The notes under the pieces: generated by a model
The model's database searches: none
The model's input: the letters and a program-made list of their open reading frames with translations, nothing else
Told to the model about the DNA's origin: nothing
Program-made: the position numbers and the translations under genes
Origin: Pontiellaceae bacterium B12227
GTDB lineage: Bacteria; Verrucomicrobiota; Kiritimatiellia; Kiritimatiellales; Pontiellaceae
DNA length: 64,000 nt
Assembly: GCA_029432775.1 (NCBI GenBank)
Contig: JAROAZ010000003.1
Coordinates: 206,222-270,221 of the forward strand
Reading direction: 5' to 3'
Shown here: piece after piece, positions 34,823 through 43,152 of the stretch
Position numbering within the stretch: position 1 is the first letter of the stretch
Layout of the letters: each line of letters begins with the position of its first letter

Positions 34823-35413
34823 ATGACAGGCAAAGACATCATATGTATCATTATGGCGTACCTGCTGGGGGGCATGTGCACGGGATATTACCTTGTTCGT
34901 CTAAAACTGAAACAGGACATCCGCGATCATGGAAGCGGGGGTGTTGGAGCACGTAATGTCGGGCGCCTGCTCGGGAAGCCCGGATTTGTTCTGACCATGC
35001 TGGGGGATGCCCTCAAAGGCGGCATTGCAATCCTGTTGGCTCGAAAATTTGATATTGCGGCACCTGCTGTATCGCTCGTTCTTGTGGCGGTCATCGCCGG
35101 GCACATCTGGCCGCTTCCCCTGCAGTTTCGCGGGGGGAGGGGTATTGCCACCGCCATCGGTTCTTATCTCATATATGATTTCAATCTTGCTCTGATACTG
35201 TTGGGCCTCACGGTGGTGCTGATGGCATTCCGGCGCGGTTTCATTCTCAGCGGTCTTGCGGCTTTTCTGCTGTTGCCGCTGGTCGCCTATGCGTTGAAGC
35301 TGCCCGGCCATGAGGTGGCCGCGCTGGCCGGCGCCTCGGCCATCATTCTATTTGCGCATCGCGAGCGCCTTCGCAAGGTCTTCGCAGAAATTTATCCCCA
35401 AAAGGAGGCATAG
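34823..35413 (+). CDS. plsY: Glycerol-3-phosphate acyltransferase PlsY-like
   Basis: A 196-residue membrane acyltransferase that moves an acyl group from acyl-phosphate to glycerol-3-phosphate, the first step of phospholipid synthesis. PlsY motifs are visible: GSGGVGARNVGR (37-48), GDALKG (61-66), and GHIWP...GGRGIAT (93-110). About five transmembrane helices. I place the start at 34823, where GGGGAG lies six bases upstream. An in-frame TTG at 34763 lacks a site. It abuts the acyltransferase-aminotransferase fusion gene (next codon), suggesting a dedicated acyl-lipid pathway. Whether it is the housekeeping copy is unknown. Confidence 0.88.
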   Translation: MTGKDIICIIMAYLLGGMCTGYYLVRLKLKQDIRDHGSGGVGARNVGRLLGKPGFVLTMLGDALKGGIAILLARKFDIAAPAVSLVLVAVIAGHIWPLPLQFRGGRGIATAIGSYLIYDFNLALILLGLTVVLMAFRRGFILSGLAAFLLLPLVAYALKLPGHEVAALAGASAIILFAHRERLRKVFAEIYPQKEA

Positions 35414-37036
35414 ATGGGTTTGCTGGATGGATTTGTATTTAAAGTCGCGGAGCAGGAGTGGGAATTTGAGGCAATTCATGCTTTGAATTATAAAACATTT
35501 GTAGAAGAAATTCCGCAGCACGGCACCAACCAGGAAAAGAAACTGGTTGATAAATTCCACGATCAAAATACCTATATCCTCTGCGTTCACGAAGAGCGCA
35601 AAGAGCTCGCCGGAATGATTGCCTATCGCGATCAGCGGCCCTTCTCGCTCGACAGTAAGCTGGAAAATATCGATTCCTATCTTCCCGATGCCAATAAGAT
35701 TTGTGAAATCCGGCTGCTTTCCGTGGAGGAAGCCTATCGCTACACCCGAATCTCACAAGGGCTGATTGCTTTGCTGACAGAATACGCGGATGCCCAGGGG
35801 TGCGACCTCTTTATCATTTCAGGAACCGTGAGGCAGATTAAGCTGTATAAATATCTCGGTTTCAAGCCGTTCGGTCCGCTGGTGGGAAGTGAAGGGGCTG
35901 AGTATCAGCCCATGTACGCCCCCATCGACGCCTATGAGGATCTGCAGAACCGTTCACGTTCCTTCAGTAAAGGAATGCCGGAACTCGCAAACGACGACAC
36001 CATGCTTTTCAACTTCCTGCCCGGCCCGGTCGATTTCGGGAAGCAGGTGCTGGATGTCTATAATGATAAACCGTGCTCCCATCGCGGCGATGTCTTTGTG
36101 GGCGACTTCCAGAAAGTCCGTAAATTACTGTGCGATCTTTCCGGGGCCGAACAGGTCCAGGTGCTCATGGGACCGGGCACCTTGGCAAACGATGCTGTGG
36201 CCGGGCAGATTTCTCTGCTGTGCTCCACCGGGCTGATTCTGATCAGCGGTGAGTTCGGCCGGCGGCTGGTAAGGAATGCCAATGGTGCCAAGCTGTTTTT
36301 CCATACCTTGGAAATCCCGGAAGGTCAGGCCTTCCAACGTTCGGAAATCGAGAAAACCCTGAAGGATCATCCCGAGATTGAGTGGATCTGGGGAACGCAC
36401 TGTGAAACCTCCACCGGAGTGCTCAACGATATTGAGATGCTTCAGGAAGTCAGTAATGCGCATGGTGCGAAACTCTGCCTCGACTGCATCAGCTCGCTCG
36501 GAACCGTACCCGTCGACCTTTCAGGGGTCTATCTCGCTTCCGGTACCAGTGGAAAAGGCCTCGCGTCAATCGCCGGGCTCTCCATGGTTTTTCATAATCA
36601 CGACCTTGAATCTGCGCCCGACGACCTGCCCTGTGTGCTCGATCTGGGGTACTATCAGGAACACGCCGGCATTCCGTTCACGATTCAATCGAATCTGGTG
36701 TATGCGTTGCTCGCCGCGCTCCAGTCGCATAACTGGGATGAGCGCTTCGAAGAGGTGCGCGGCTGGTCAAAGAGCATTCGCCGGAAGCTAGCCGAAATCG
36801 ATGCTCCCATTCTTGCGCCCGACTCCTGTGCCATGCCGGCCGTCGTAACCATTGCGCTGCCGGAGGTCCATTCATCATCGAGCATCGGCGACATACTGAA
36901 AAGCCACGGCGTTTTAATCAGCTACCGAAGCCACTACCTGCTGGAGCGCAACTGGATTCAGGCCTGTATGATGGGCGCCGAACACAAGCCCACTGAAAAG
37001 TTTGTCCGCCTGCTCAAAAAAGAGCTGAAGAAGTAG
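35414..37036 (+). CDS. GNAT-like acyltransferase fused to class V aminotransferase
   Basis: A 540-residue two-domain protein. Residues 1-175 resemble a GNAT/LuxI-FeeM-like acyltransferase (CEIRLLSVEEAYR around 97-109, IKLYKYLGFKPFGP). Residues 198-540 form a fold-type I, class V aminotransferase with FLPGPVDF, LMGPGTLAND, Asp357 in LCLDCISSLG and the PLP Lys381 in SGTSGKGLAS, as in alanine-glyoxylate-type enzymes. Fusion of an amine-forming and an acyl-moving domain suggests making an N-acylated amine or amino acid. An AAAGGAGG site precedes the ATG and it directly follows plsY. The substrate is unknown. Confidence 0.8.
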   Translation: MGLLDGFVFKVAEQEWEFEAIHALNYKTFVEEIPQHGTNQEKKLVDKFHDQNTYILCVHEERKELAGMIAYRDQRPFSLDSKLENIDSYLPDANKICEIRLLSVEEAYRYTRISQGLIALLTEYADAQGCDLFIISGTVRQIKLYKYLGFKPFGPLVGSEGAEYQPMYAPIDAYEDLQNRSRSFSKGMPELANDDTMLFNFLPGPVDFGKQVLDVYNDKPCSHRGDVFVGDFQKVRKLLCDLSGAEQVQVLMGPGTLANDAVAGQISLLCSTGLILISGEFGRRLVRNANGAKLFFHTLEIPEGQAFQRSEIEKTLKDHPEIEWIWGTHCETSTGVLNDIEMLQEVSNAHGAKLCLDCISSLGTVPVDLSGVYLASGTSGKGLASIAGLSMVFHNHDLESAPDDLPCVLDLGYYQEHAGIPFTIQSNLVYALLAALQSHNWDERFEEVRGWSKSIRRKLAEIDAPILAPDSCAMPAVVTIALPEVHSSSSIGDILKSHGVLISYRSHYLLERNWIQACMMGAEHKPTEKFVRLLKKELKK

Positions 37037-37089
37037 AGCAATGCTCCAGCTTCATTCCTGTTTGCAAAGAGTCGAAGCAGAACTTCAGC

Positions 37090-38190
37090 CTATGCGGTAG
37101 TCGGGCGGTCGGCCACCCACTGCTTCATCGCTTCTTTTGTTTTCTTCCACTCTTTTTCATCATTGCGTTCATTAACAAACGCGCTGTAGAGGTGGAAAAA
37201 CATCTGGCGGAAGGTTTCCATGAAAACCATGCGTTCCTGGAACTTACCGATGCGGTCAAAGTTCTCGGTCTGCGGCAGCTTCAGGCTGCGGAAAACAAAT
37301 TCATCAGCATCAAACGTAAATTCAAACACCTCTTCGCCGCGGGCAAACTGAACCTTGGATTTTTTCAGCTTCTTTCCGCTGATCAACGCGCTCTTCAGTT
37401 CGGCGCTCAGCATGGGCTGGCCTTTTTTCAGGGTGATTTCATGGGCGCCTTTGCCTTCCATCACAAAGGTCAGCGGGCCTTCAACCATGTAGGCAATCTC
37501 ACCCACGTCCGGCACCTGCATAATGCCGTCGCGTTTTTCAGAGCAATACCAGAGCCACATCAGGAATTCACGTCCGGCGGTGCCATCCACCATACCGTCT
37601 TCGAGTTCATCGGAAAAACTGGCCGGCCCCCAGGTCTGAATGTTCACATTATCCACCCGCATGGCCAGCGTTTCCGGATCGGCCGCCGCGGCTGAGCAAC
37701 CGGTGGTCTGCATCAGGCTGAGCACGAACGCATCGACCTGTTTCTCGGAGGTGCCGGTGGCGTAAATCATGTGGGAGCGTTCATCGAAAACGAAATCAAT
37801 ACCCTTAAGCTGTGGCGGCATATCCGGTAACAGGCGCTCTTTGACCTGCTTCTTGATTTCCGAGCGTTGGGTCTGGTTCAGGTACTGTTTATCATCCGCT
37901 TCCATCACGGCCATTTCTTCCACCGCGCATTCGGCCTGCAGCAACGAAGAGGGAACGGTTTTTTTCGCCTGGGTCAGCGTGAGACGCAGATAACCGCCTA
38001 GAAAAGCATTTTCTTCCGTCAGGTTCCGATCGAGCAGATGGCGACCGGCCACCCAGCCATGCACTTCCTCTTCGGCCAGTGTGCTCAACGGCGGCAACGC
38101 TTGCGCGGCAAATTTTTCAACGTCTTCCACACCCAGATCGCGCGCCGCAAAGAACATGCGGAAACTCACAGAACCTTTTTCAAAACCCAT
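37090..38190 (-). CDS. rdgC: RdgC-like recombination-associated protein
   Basis: A 366-residue protein with RdgC family features: an N-terminal SFRMFF strand, HGWVAGRH, the segment LRLTLTQAKKTVPSSLLQAE, EIKKQVKERLLPDMPPQ, then MIYATGTSEKQVDAFVLSLMQTTG. RdgC forms a ring around DNA and modulates RecA; in some bacteria it acts in pilin recombination or with phage-borne nucleases. I set the start at 38190 with GAGG upstream. A longer frame to 38382 only translates the adjacent palindromic repeat. It is longer than E. coli RdgC (303) and distant, so the call is by pattern only. Confidence 0.72.
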   Translation of the reverse strand: MGFEKGSVSFRMFFAARDLGVEDVEKFAAQALPPLSTLAEEEVHGWVAGRHLLDRNLTEENAFLGGYLRLTLTQAKKTVPSSLLQAECAVEEMAVMEADDKQYLNQTQRSEIKKQVKERLLPDMPPQLKGIDFVFDERSHMIYATGTSEKQVDAFVLSLMQTTGCSAAAADPETLAMRVDNVNIQTWGPASFSDELEDGMVDGTAGREFLMWLWYCSEKRDGIMQVPDVGEIAYMVEGPLTFVMEGKGAHEITLKKGQPMLSAELKSALISGKKLKKSKVQFARGEEVFEFTFDADEFVFRSLKLPQTENFDRIGKFQERMVFMETFRQMFFHLYSAFVNERNDEKEWKKTKEAMKQWVADRPTTA

Positions 38191-38220
38191 CTCAAAATCC
38201 TCAATCAAACTTATTATTCC

Positions 38221-38290
38221 CCTCGCAGAGATGCAGAGGGCGCAGAGTTTATATGATTTATTCCTCCGCGGGCTCTGCGCCTCTGCGAGG
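38221..38290. repeat. Imperfect inverted repeat between the TonB receptor and rdgC
   Basis: Arms 38221-38247 and 38263-38290 share CCTCGCAGAG and GCGCAGAG units with a period of about 9 bases and some mismatches. Similarity extends a little outward into AATATTCC-like sequence. It lies between two minus-strand genes and has no T-tract. Same architecture as the elements in the TCA operon. Confidence 0.78.
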
Positions 38291-38300
38291 AATATTCTTG

Positions 38301-39959
38301 TTACCAACCAATGGCAATTCCGGTGAAAAGCGTGGCGGGTCGCGGCTTCAGGCCGGGAACGGACTGAAAGTTGGAGCCCCACAGGTTATCCACCAGAAAC
38401 GAAAGACGCACATTTTTGGCGAAGCGCGGATCATAATGCAAGCCCAGTGATGCGATTGCCCCGAAATCATCGCTCGTCCGCACCGCATTATCGGCCTGCC
38501 AACGGGTCGTCTGCGCAAACTGAACCGCAAATTCATTCAGGAACTGCCAATAGGCGGAAAGGTTCAGCATGTGCTCCGGATAGTCCGTTTCATAGAGGCC
38601 GTTCTCAAGCTCGTTGTCTTTATGAATCCACTGATAATAGGCCTTCAGCTGCAGGTTTTCGGAAGGATAGTAGCTGATGGCGGAATCGATGCCGGCCACA
38701 TTCAAACGTCCGAGATCGGTCGCCGTTCCACCGATCCAGTCGTTGGCATTTTCCAGGGTTCGGAAAAAAGTGCCCACCCGCCAGTCGCAGCTCGCCGAAA
38801 GAAAGTGCTTAAAACCCAGCTCCGTATTCTGCGACTGCTGTTGCTGAAGAGCAGCATTTCCAGTCATAAACGGCGTTGCGGCATACAGCAGCTGATAATC
38901 CGGCTGCTGTTCGGTTTCAGAGTAGGAAAGATAAAGCCGCCCGTTATCCGAAACAAACCAGTCAATTCCGGCCATTGGAAGGAAGTCCGCACTTTCCGAG
39001 GTCTGGAAAACGGAGTTCAGTCCGGCCTTCAACGTAACCCGTTCAAACCGCACTTCCGGCATAACCAGAAAAGAGCTGCGGGTGCGGTCGTCCTTCTTCG
39101 TGTCGCCGCTGACCCGTTCATGTTCCAGATCGCCGCGCAGATTCAGCGCAATGTTCTGCACCTCCATCGTCCGGCCTTCAACCGCGAAGCCGGCATTGCG
39201 CGAGGTGATATCCTGATAAAATGCAGAAGTTGGAACCGTATATTGATCCCGCAGGTCGCGATAGGAGGCCGTGGCCCGAAAATAGGCATCGTCCAGGTCG
39301 CCTTTGGTCGCGCTGCCAAGAATAAGGCCGTCGTCAAGCTGCTGTTCGGCCTCGACGGTCGATGGGGCCTCGTAATAACCCTGCGCACCGAACTCTTTCG
39401 ACTGGCTGGCCAGCATGGCATCGAACTGCCAGTCATCGTCCGTGATAAATTGCAGGAAAGCCCCGCCGGTAAAACGCTCCAGGTCATTCGGTGAGTAGTC
39501 AACCCGCCGCGCCTTTTCCCAGTCGAGATAGCCGCCCACATTTTCAGCGCTGCCATACGTCGTTGCCGCATAGCGTTCCTCTGTTCCAACGCCCACGGCA
39601 TGGTGGTTTGCATAGCTCAGCGGCTGGGTGTTGAAATGTGCGGTGCCGACCAGATGCCCCGAGACATTGTTCAGCCCGGTTCCAAGGGTTGGAACCGAAA
39701 GCTGACTTCCAATCATTGGAAGTTCGGAATTATAGTGGCTCGACCACGCGCTTTTCAACCGAAGTCCGTTAATTGCCAGCCCGGAACCGGTATAACTCCC
39801 GCCACGAATTGAAAGATCGTGCTGTGCCAGCCCCTGCGAATTGACCAGAATTTCCGGTTGTTCATTCAGTTTCTGATCTATCGTTCGGACATCGGCAAAC
39901 TGCGCGAGGCAGGATGTCACTCCGAGCAGGCAGAATGAAAAAGCACGGCGGATCGTCAT
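38301..39959 (-). CDS. TonB-dependent receptor-like outer-membrane protein
   Basis: A 552-residue outer-membrane receptor. A signal peptide (about 20 residues), a shortened plug with HDLSIRGGSYTGSGLAINGLRL, and a 22-strand-type barrel with the conserved ELGFKH segment and NLWGSNFQSVPGLKPRP(A)TLFTGIAIGW ending. Short for the family, mostly in the plug. Its ATG overlaps the bioA TAA by one base, so it is coupled to biotin synthesis and could import biotin, a precursor or cobalamin-like ligand. That link is inference from context. It contains five members of the 15-bp palindrome family, the highest density in the window. Confidence 0.8.
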   Translation of the reverse strand: MTIRRAFSFCLLGVTSCLAQFADVRTIDQKLNEQPEILVNSQGLAQHDLSIRGGSYTGSGLAINGLRLKSAWSSHYNSELPMIGSQLSVPTLGTGLNNVSGHLVGTAHFNTQPLSYANHHAVGVGTEERYAATTYGSAENVGGYLDWEKARRVDYSPNDLERFTGGAFLQFITDDDWQFDAMLASQSKEFGAQGYYEAPSTVEAEQQLDDGLILGSATKGDLDDAYFRATASYRDLRDQYTVPTSAFYQDITSRNAGFAVEGRTMEVQNIALNLRGDLEHERVSGDTKKDDRTRSSFLVMPEVRFERVTLKAGLNSVFQTSESADFLPMAGIDWFVSDNGRLYLSYSETEQQPDYQLLYAATPFMTGNAALQQQQSQNTELGFKHFLSASCDWRVGTFFRTLENANDWIGGTATDLGRLNVAGIDSAISYYPSENLQLKAYYQWIHKDNELENGLYETDYPEHMLNLSAYWQFLNEFAVQFAQTTRWQADNAVRTSDDFGAIASLGLHYDPRFAKNVRLSFLVDNLWGSNFQSVPGLKPRPATLFTGIAIGW

Positions 39960-41218
39960 TAGCAGAATTCCTCGATCGTCTGTTTCAGAGCATATACTGC
40001 ACCCTTCAGCTCATCGTCGGAAATCACCAACGGCGGCATCAGGTAGAACATCGTGCCGAGCGGGCGGAAAAGATATCCCTGTTCAAAGAGCGATTGCTTC
40101 ATTTGGGCAATCAATGGCTTGGTTTCCGGTTTGAGCTCCACCACGCCGATCATACCGAGGAAGCGCAATTCCTCTACACAGTCCAGTTCCGCCATCGGCA
40201 GCATCCATTGTTTCATCTTCTTTGCCATTTCTGCGCCGCGTTCGACGGTGCCTTCGGCCTCGTAGATATCGAGTGCCGCCAGCGCGGCCGCACAGCCGAT
40301 CGGATGTCCTGCATAGGTGTTTCCGTGGTAGAAGGTGCAGTCTTTTTCGCCTTTATCCGTAAAGGTGTTGTAAATGGAATCCTTCACGACGGCCGCGCTG
40401 AGCGGCATGTAACCCGCCGTCAGCCCTTTGCCCATGCAGACAATATCGGGATCAATGTTCGCGTGATTGAAGGCGAAGCGTTTGCCGGTGCGCCCGAAGC
40501 CCATTGCCACTTCGTCGATGATCAGCAACACGTCGTTTTCGGCACAGCAGTCGGCCAGTTGTTTCAGATATTCGGCCGAATAGATCTTCATGCCGGCCGA
40601 TCCCAGACAGAGCGGCTCAACAATCACGGCCGCCAGTTGGTCGGCATGTTTTTCAATCACGGTTCGGCTCGGCTCAAAACCGGTCGGATCTTCCTTCGTC
40701 GGAACCGGGAAGGGGAGCTTGGCCGGATGGGAGGTCACTTTTTCATACGGTTTATGAAAATCATCCACAAATCCAACCCCGAGTGCGCCGAGCGAGTCGC
40801 CGTGATATCCCTGGTCCATCCCGATCATCCACGTCTTTTCCGGGCGTCCGATGTTATACCAATATTGAACCGCCACTTTCAGCGCCGCTTCGACCGCACT
40901 GCAACCATCGCTCGCAAACACCGAGTGCCGATCCGGTGTCGGCATCAAATCCGCCAGTCGTTCCGCCAGCGCCAATACATTCGGATGTGTCAGACTACCG
41001 GTAATCGAATGCTGCAGAATGCCGGCCTGCTCCTGAATGGCTTTCACTACTTTCGGGTGACTGTGCCCCAGCGCGCAGGCCCACCAGCTCGATACAATAT
41101 CGACGTATTTATTGCCCTCATCATCGAAGAGATAAATCCCCTCGCCCCGAACCATATTCGGCAGCTTGTTTTCTAGGGCAGAGAACGTTGTGTAGGGATG
41201 GAAAATTTTATTGGTCAT
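39959..41218 (-). CDS. bioA: Adenosylmethionine-8-amino-7-oxononanoate aminotransferase
   Basis: PLP enzyme converting KAPA to DAPA in biotin synthesis. The 419 residues show WACALGHSHP, the BioA-type DQGYHGDSLGA, cofactor Asp in IIDEVAMGFGRTG, PLP Lys264 (CMGKGLTAGY) and GNTYAGHPI. The start is the ATG at 41218, inside the last codons of the upstream nuclease gene (11-base overlap), with GGAAC as the site. Longer readings into that gene are not protein-like. Sits between the DUF1016 gene and a TonB receptor. bioD lies one gene upstream, while bioC and bioFH are 10 and 20 kb away. Confidence 0.94.
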   Translation of the reverse strand: MTNKIFHPYTTFSALENKLPNMVRGEGIYLFDDEGNKYVDIVSSWWACALGHSHPKVVKAIQEQAGILQHSITGSLTHPNVLALAERLADLMPTPDRHSVFASDGCSAVEAALKVAVQYWYNIGRPEKTWMIGMDQGYHGDSLGALGVGFVDDFHKPYEKVTSHPAKLPFPVPTKEDPTGFEPSRTVIEKHADQLAAVIVEPLCLGSAGMKIYSAEYLKQLADCCAENDVLLIIDEVAMGFGRTGKRFAFNHANIDPDIVCMGKGLTAGYMPLSAAVVKDSIYNTFTDKGEKDCTFYHGNTYAGHPIGCAAALAALDIYEAEGTVERGAEMAKKMKQWMLPMAELDCVEELRFLGMIGVVELKPETKPLIAQMKQSLFEQGYLFRPLGTMFYLMPPLVISDDELKGAVYALKQTIEEFC

Positions 41219-42320
41219 GAGTTGTTCCAAGTTCTTTGATCTGCGTTTCGAGGAAGTCCTGAAGCTGTTCGGTTTTCGGCAGTTCCAGCTGATATTTGGA
41301 GACGAAGAGGTTGTTGTCCATGCCGGCGAGGGCATATTCCACCAGCGGATGGTCTTTCTGCGTGCAGAGCAGCAGACCGATGGGAGGATTATCGCCTTCG
41401 GTCATCATATTTTTCTTGTACCAGCTGACGTAGGTATTGAGCTGCCCAATATTTTCGTGGCTGAATTTTTCGAGTTTGAGATCGATCAGCACATGGCACT
41501 TCAGAATGCGGTGATAGAAAACGAGGTCGATGAAGCCATACGTGTCTCCAATCAGAATTCTTTTTTGGCGATCTTCGAAACAAAAGCCGTGCCCCAGCTC
41601 CAGCAGGAAGTCCTGCAACTTATCGAGCAACCCATCCTCCAGATCGGATTCGCCCATCACCTCTTTGGATTTCAGTCCCAGGAACTCAAAAATATACGGA
41701 TCGCGGATCGCCAGTTTGGGTTCAGCGACTTCCGCACCGGACTTCACCATTTCCGCCAGCTTCTCCTTGTTGTTCGAAAGTCCCGATCGCTCATAGTACA
41801 GGCTGGCAATCTGCCGCCTTAATTCGCGAACAGACCAACAGCCTTTAATACACTCTACTTCGTAATAGGTTCGCTTAAGGTTGTCCTCGACTTGGAACAG
41901 TTCTGTTAGATGGCTGTACGAAAGGCGGTTCAGTAGTGTTTTTACAGGAACCTGCAATTGTGCAGACACTGACTGCACAATTTCTATTCTTTCCGGTAGA
42001 AGGTGTTGTAATTGTGCAGACGCTGTCTGCACAATTTGTGGATAGGTTTTGTAGAACAGGTGAAAGTTATGCAACTGCCGTTTCCCGATATCCTTTATTT
42101 CAGCTGATTTCAATGCGGTGGCAAGCGAGGAAAACAGTTGCTTTCCATACTCCGCCCGGTCGGCTCCGTTCAGTTCATACTCGGCGATATAGCAGCCAAC
42201 AATCCAGTTTCGGAGGGTCAGGCTGACATTGACGGCCTTGCTTGCCTGGGCAGCCATCTCTCCATGGACCAGTTGGATAGAGTCGACCAGCTTGCCGAAT
42301 GTCATTTCCTTTTTGCTCAC
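41208..42320 (-). CDS. DUF1016/YhcG-type PD-(D/E)XK nuclease-like protein
   Basis: A 370-residue DUF1016 protein. The N-terminal helical domain (TLRNWIVGCYIAEYELNG) is followed by a linker. The C-terminal nuclease-like domain at about 220-340 contains EDRQKRILIGDTYGFIDLVFYHRILKCHVLIDLKLEKF, giving a D...(D)xK core, then Gln-Leu in HENIGQLNTYVSWY. The family is common in mobile and defence contexts; activity is not proven here. It is wedged between bioD (one-base gap, GTG start) and bioA (11-base overlap). The linker holds two 27-bp palindromes, 54 bases apart, both read in frame as IVQxxSAQLQ. Confidence 0.88.
   Translation of the reverse strand: MSKKEMTFGKLVDSIQLVHGEMAAQASKAVNVSLTLRNWIVGCYIAEYELNGADRAEYGKQLFSSLATALKSAEIKDIGKRQLHNFHLFYKTYPQIVQTASAQLQHLLPERIEIVQSVSAQLQVPVKTLLNRLSYSHLTELFQVEDNLKRTYYEVECIKGCWSVRELRRQIASLYYERSGLSNNKEKLAEMVKSGAEVAEPKLAIRDPYIFEFLGLKSKEVMGESDLEDGLLDKLQDFLLELGHGFCFEDRQKRILIGDTYGFIDLVFYHRILKCHVLIDLKLEKFSHENIGQLNTYVSWYKKNMMTEGDNPPIGLLLCTQKDHPLVEYALAGMDNNLFVSKYQLELPKTEQLQDFLETQIKELGTTHDQ
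41956..41982. repeat. In-frame palindrome 1 in the DUF1016 gene
   Basis: AATTGTGCAG (41956-41965) and CTGCACAATT (41973-41982) are perfect 10-base arms around 7 bases. Read on the minus strand it encodes IVQSVSAQL. A sister copy lies exactly 18 codons away. Confidence 0.85.
42010..42036. repeat. In-frame palindrome 2 in the DUF1016 gene
   Basis: AATTGTGCAGAC (42010-42021) and GTCTGCACAATT (42025-42036) are perfect 12-base arms around GCT. It encodes IVQTASAQL on the minus strand. It differs from copy 1 mainly in the centre, so both arms are preserved. Confidence 0.85.
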
Positions 42321-42321
42321 T

Positions 42322-43086
42322 TTAGATTCTCAGCTGGTTCACGATCTTTTCGACTTCCGCGACGACGGGGATCGGGAGGTCGTTGTATTTGGGGGCGGGG
42401 TTGGCGAGTTGTGGGCAGTAGGGGATGGTTCCAAGGATTGGAACTTTGCCGAACTGCTCGATGGTGTTGCCGTTATCCTCTTCGATAAAGGTGAATTCCT
42501 GATCGGTACTGGCCACAAAAACCACGCCGGCAATATCAAGCCCGTCGGACCGGAGGGTCCGGATGGAAAGCAGCGTGTGGTTAATGGTGCCGAGACCCGG
42601 ACGGGCCGCAATCAGTATGGGAAGGCGCAAGGCCTGCATCAGGTCGAGCATGGTTTCACGACGGTTGAGCGGAACCACAATGCCGCCGGCTCCTTCGGCC
42701 AAAACAAACTCATAGTCCGCAGCCAGTGTGCGGGCTGCAATTACCATTTCGGCGATCTCGATTTCAGTTCCGGCCATCTCAGCGGCCAGATGCGGCGAGC
42801 ACGCCGGTTGAAATTGATAGGGCGACATATTTTGATACTCTTCCGGCGATACGTTCATCGATGCCATTGCAAGGCTGTAGTCAAGGTCGGGGACGGAGAA
42901 AGCTGGAAACTTGACGCTTGATGCTTGGTTTTCCGAGTGTCCAGTATCCAGTTTCAAGCATCCCGTCTGCGCCGGTTTCATGGGGGCGGCATTGATTTTA
43001 CGGCATCTCAACTCGGCCAGCAGCAGGGCGCTCAGGGCCGTTTTTCCAACATCCGTGTCCGTTCCGGTAATAAATAGTCCGTTCAT
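42322..43086 (-). CDS. bioD: Dethiobiotin synthetase with an in-frame repeat insert
   Basis: ATP-dependent ring closure of DAPA to dethiobiotin. The 254 residues begin MNGLFITGTDTDVGKT (P-loop), with MKPAQTGC (Lys37), SPHLAAEMAG, AEGAGGIVVPL and GLGTINHTLLSI. Between QTGC and VPDLDYSLA there is a segment of about 22 residues (44-64) where relatives I remember have about ten. The DNA there (42902-42959) is an imperfect palindrome of the dispersed periodic type, translated in frame. The ATG at 43086 is preferred over TTG at 43095, though neither has a strong site. One base separates it from the DUF1016 gene. Confidence 0.92.
   Translation of the reverse strand: MNGLFITGTDTDVGKTALSALLLAELRCRKINAAPMKPAQTGCLKLDTGHSENQASSVKFPAFSVPDLDYSLAMASMNVSPEEYQNMSPYQFQPACSPHLAAEMAGTEIEIAEMVIAARTLAADYEFVLAEGAGGIVVPLNRRETMLDLMQALRLPILIAARPGLGTINHTLLSIRTLRSDGLDIAGVVFVASTDQEFTFIEEDNGNTIEQFGKVPILGTIPYCPQLANPAPKYNDLPIPVVAEVEKIVNQLRI
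42902..42959. repeat. Palindromic element read in frame within bioD
   Basis: Arms 42902-42921 and 42940-42959 pair at 15 of 20 positions, built from units like GCTTGAAAC, TGGATAC and TGGACAC. It encodes KLDTGHSENQASSV and neighbours inside bioD. The form recalls Rickettsia palindromic elements, which are tolerated in coding sequences. Confidence 0.7.
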
Positions 43087-43152
43087 GGGGACCAATTAAC
43101 ACGATTTAGTAACTGGTGCTCAAAACAATTCGGAGTCTGTCGGGAGACGAGA

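Noticed and set aside
37090..38382. Longer version of the RdgC-like protein starting at 38382
   Set aside because: The extra 64 residues are translation of the palindromic repeat and the 3' end of the TonB-receptor gene; the internal ATG at 38190 has a better site.
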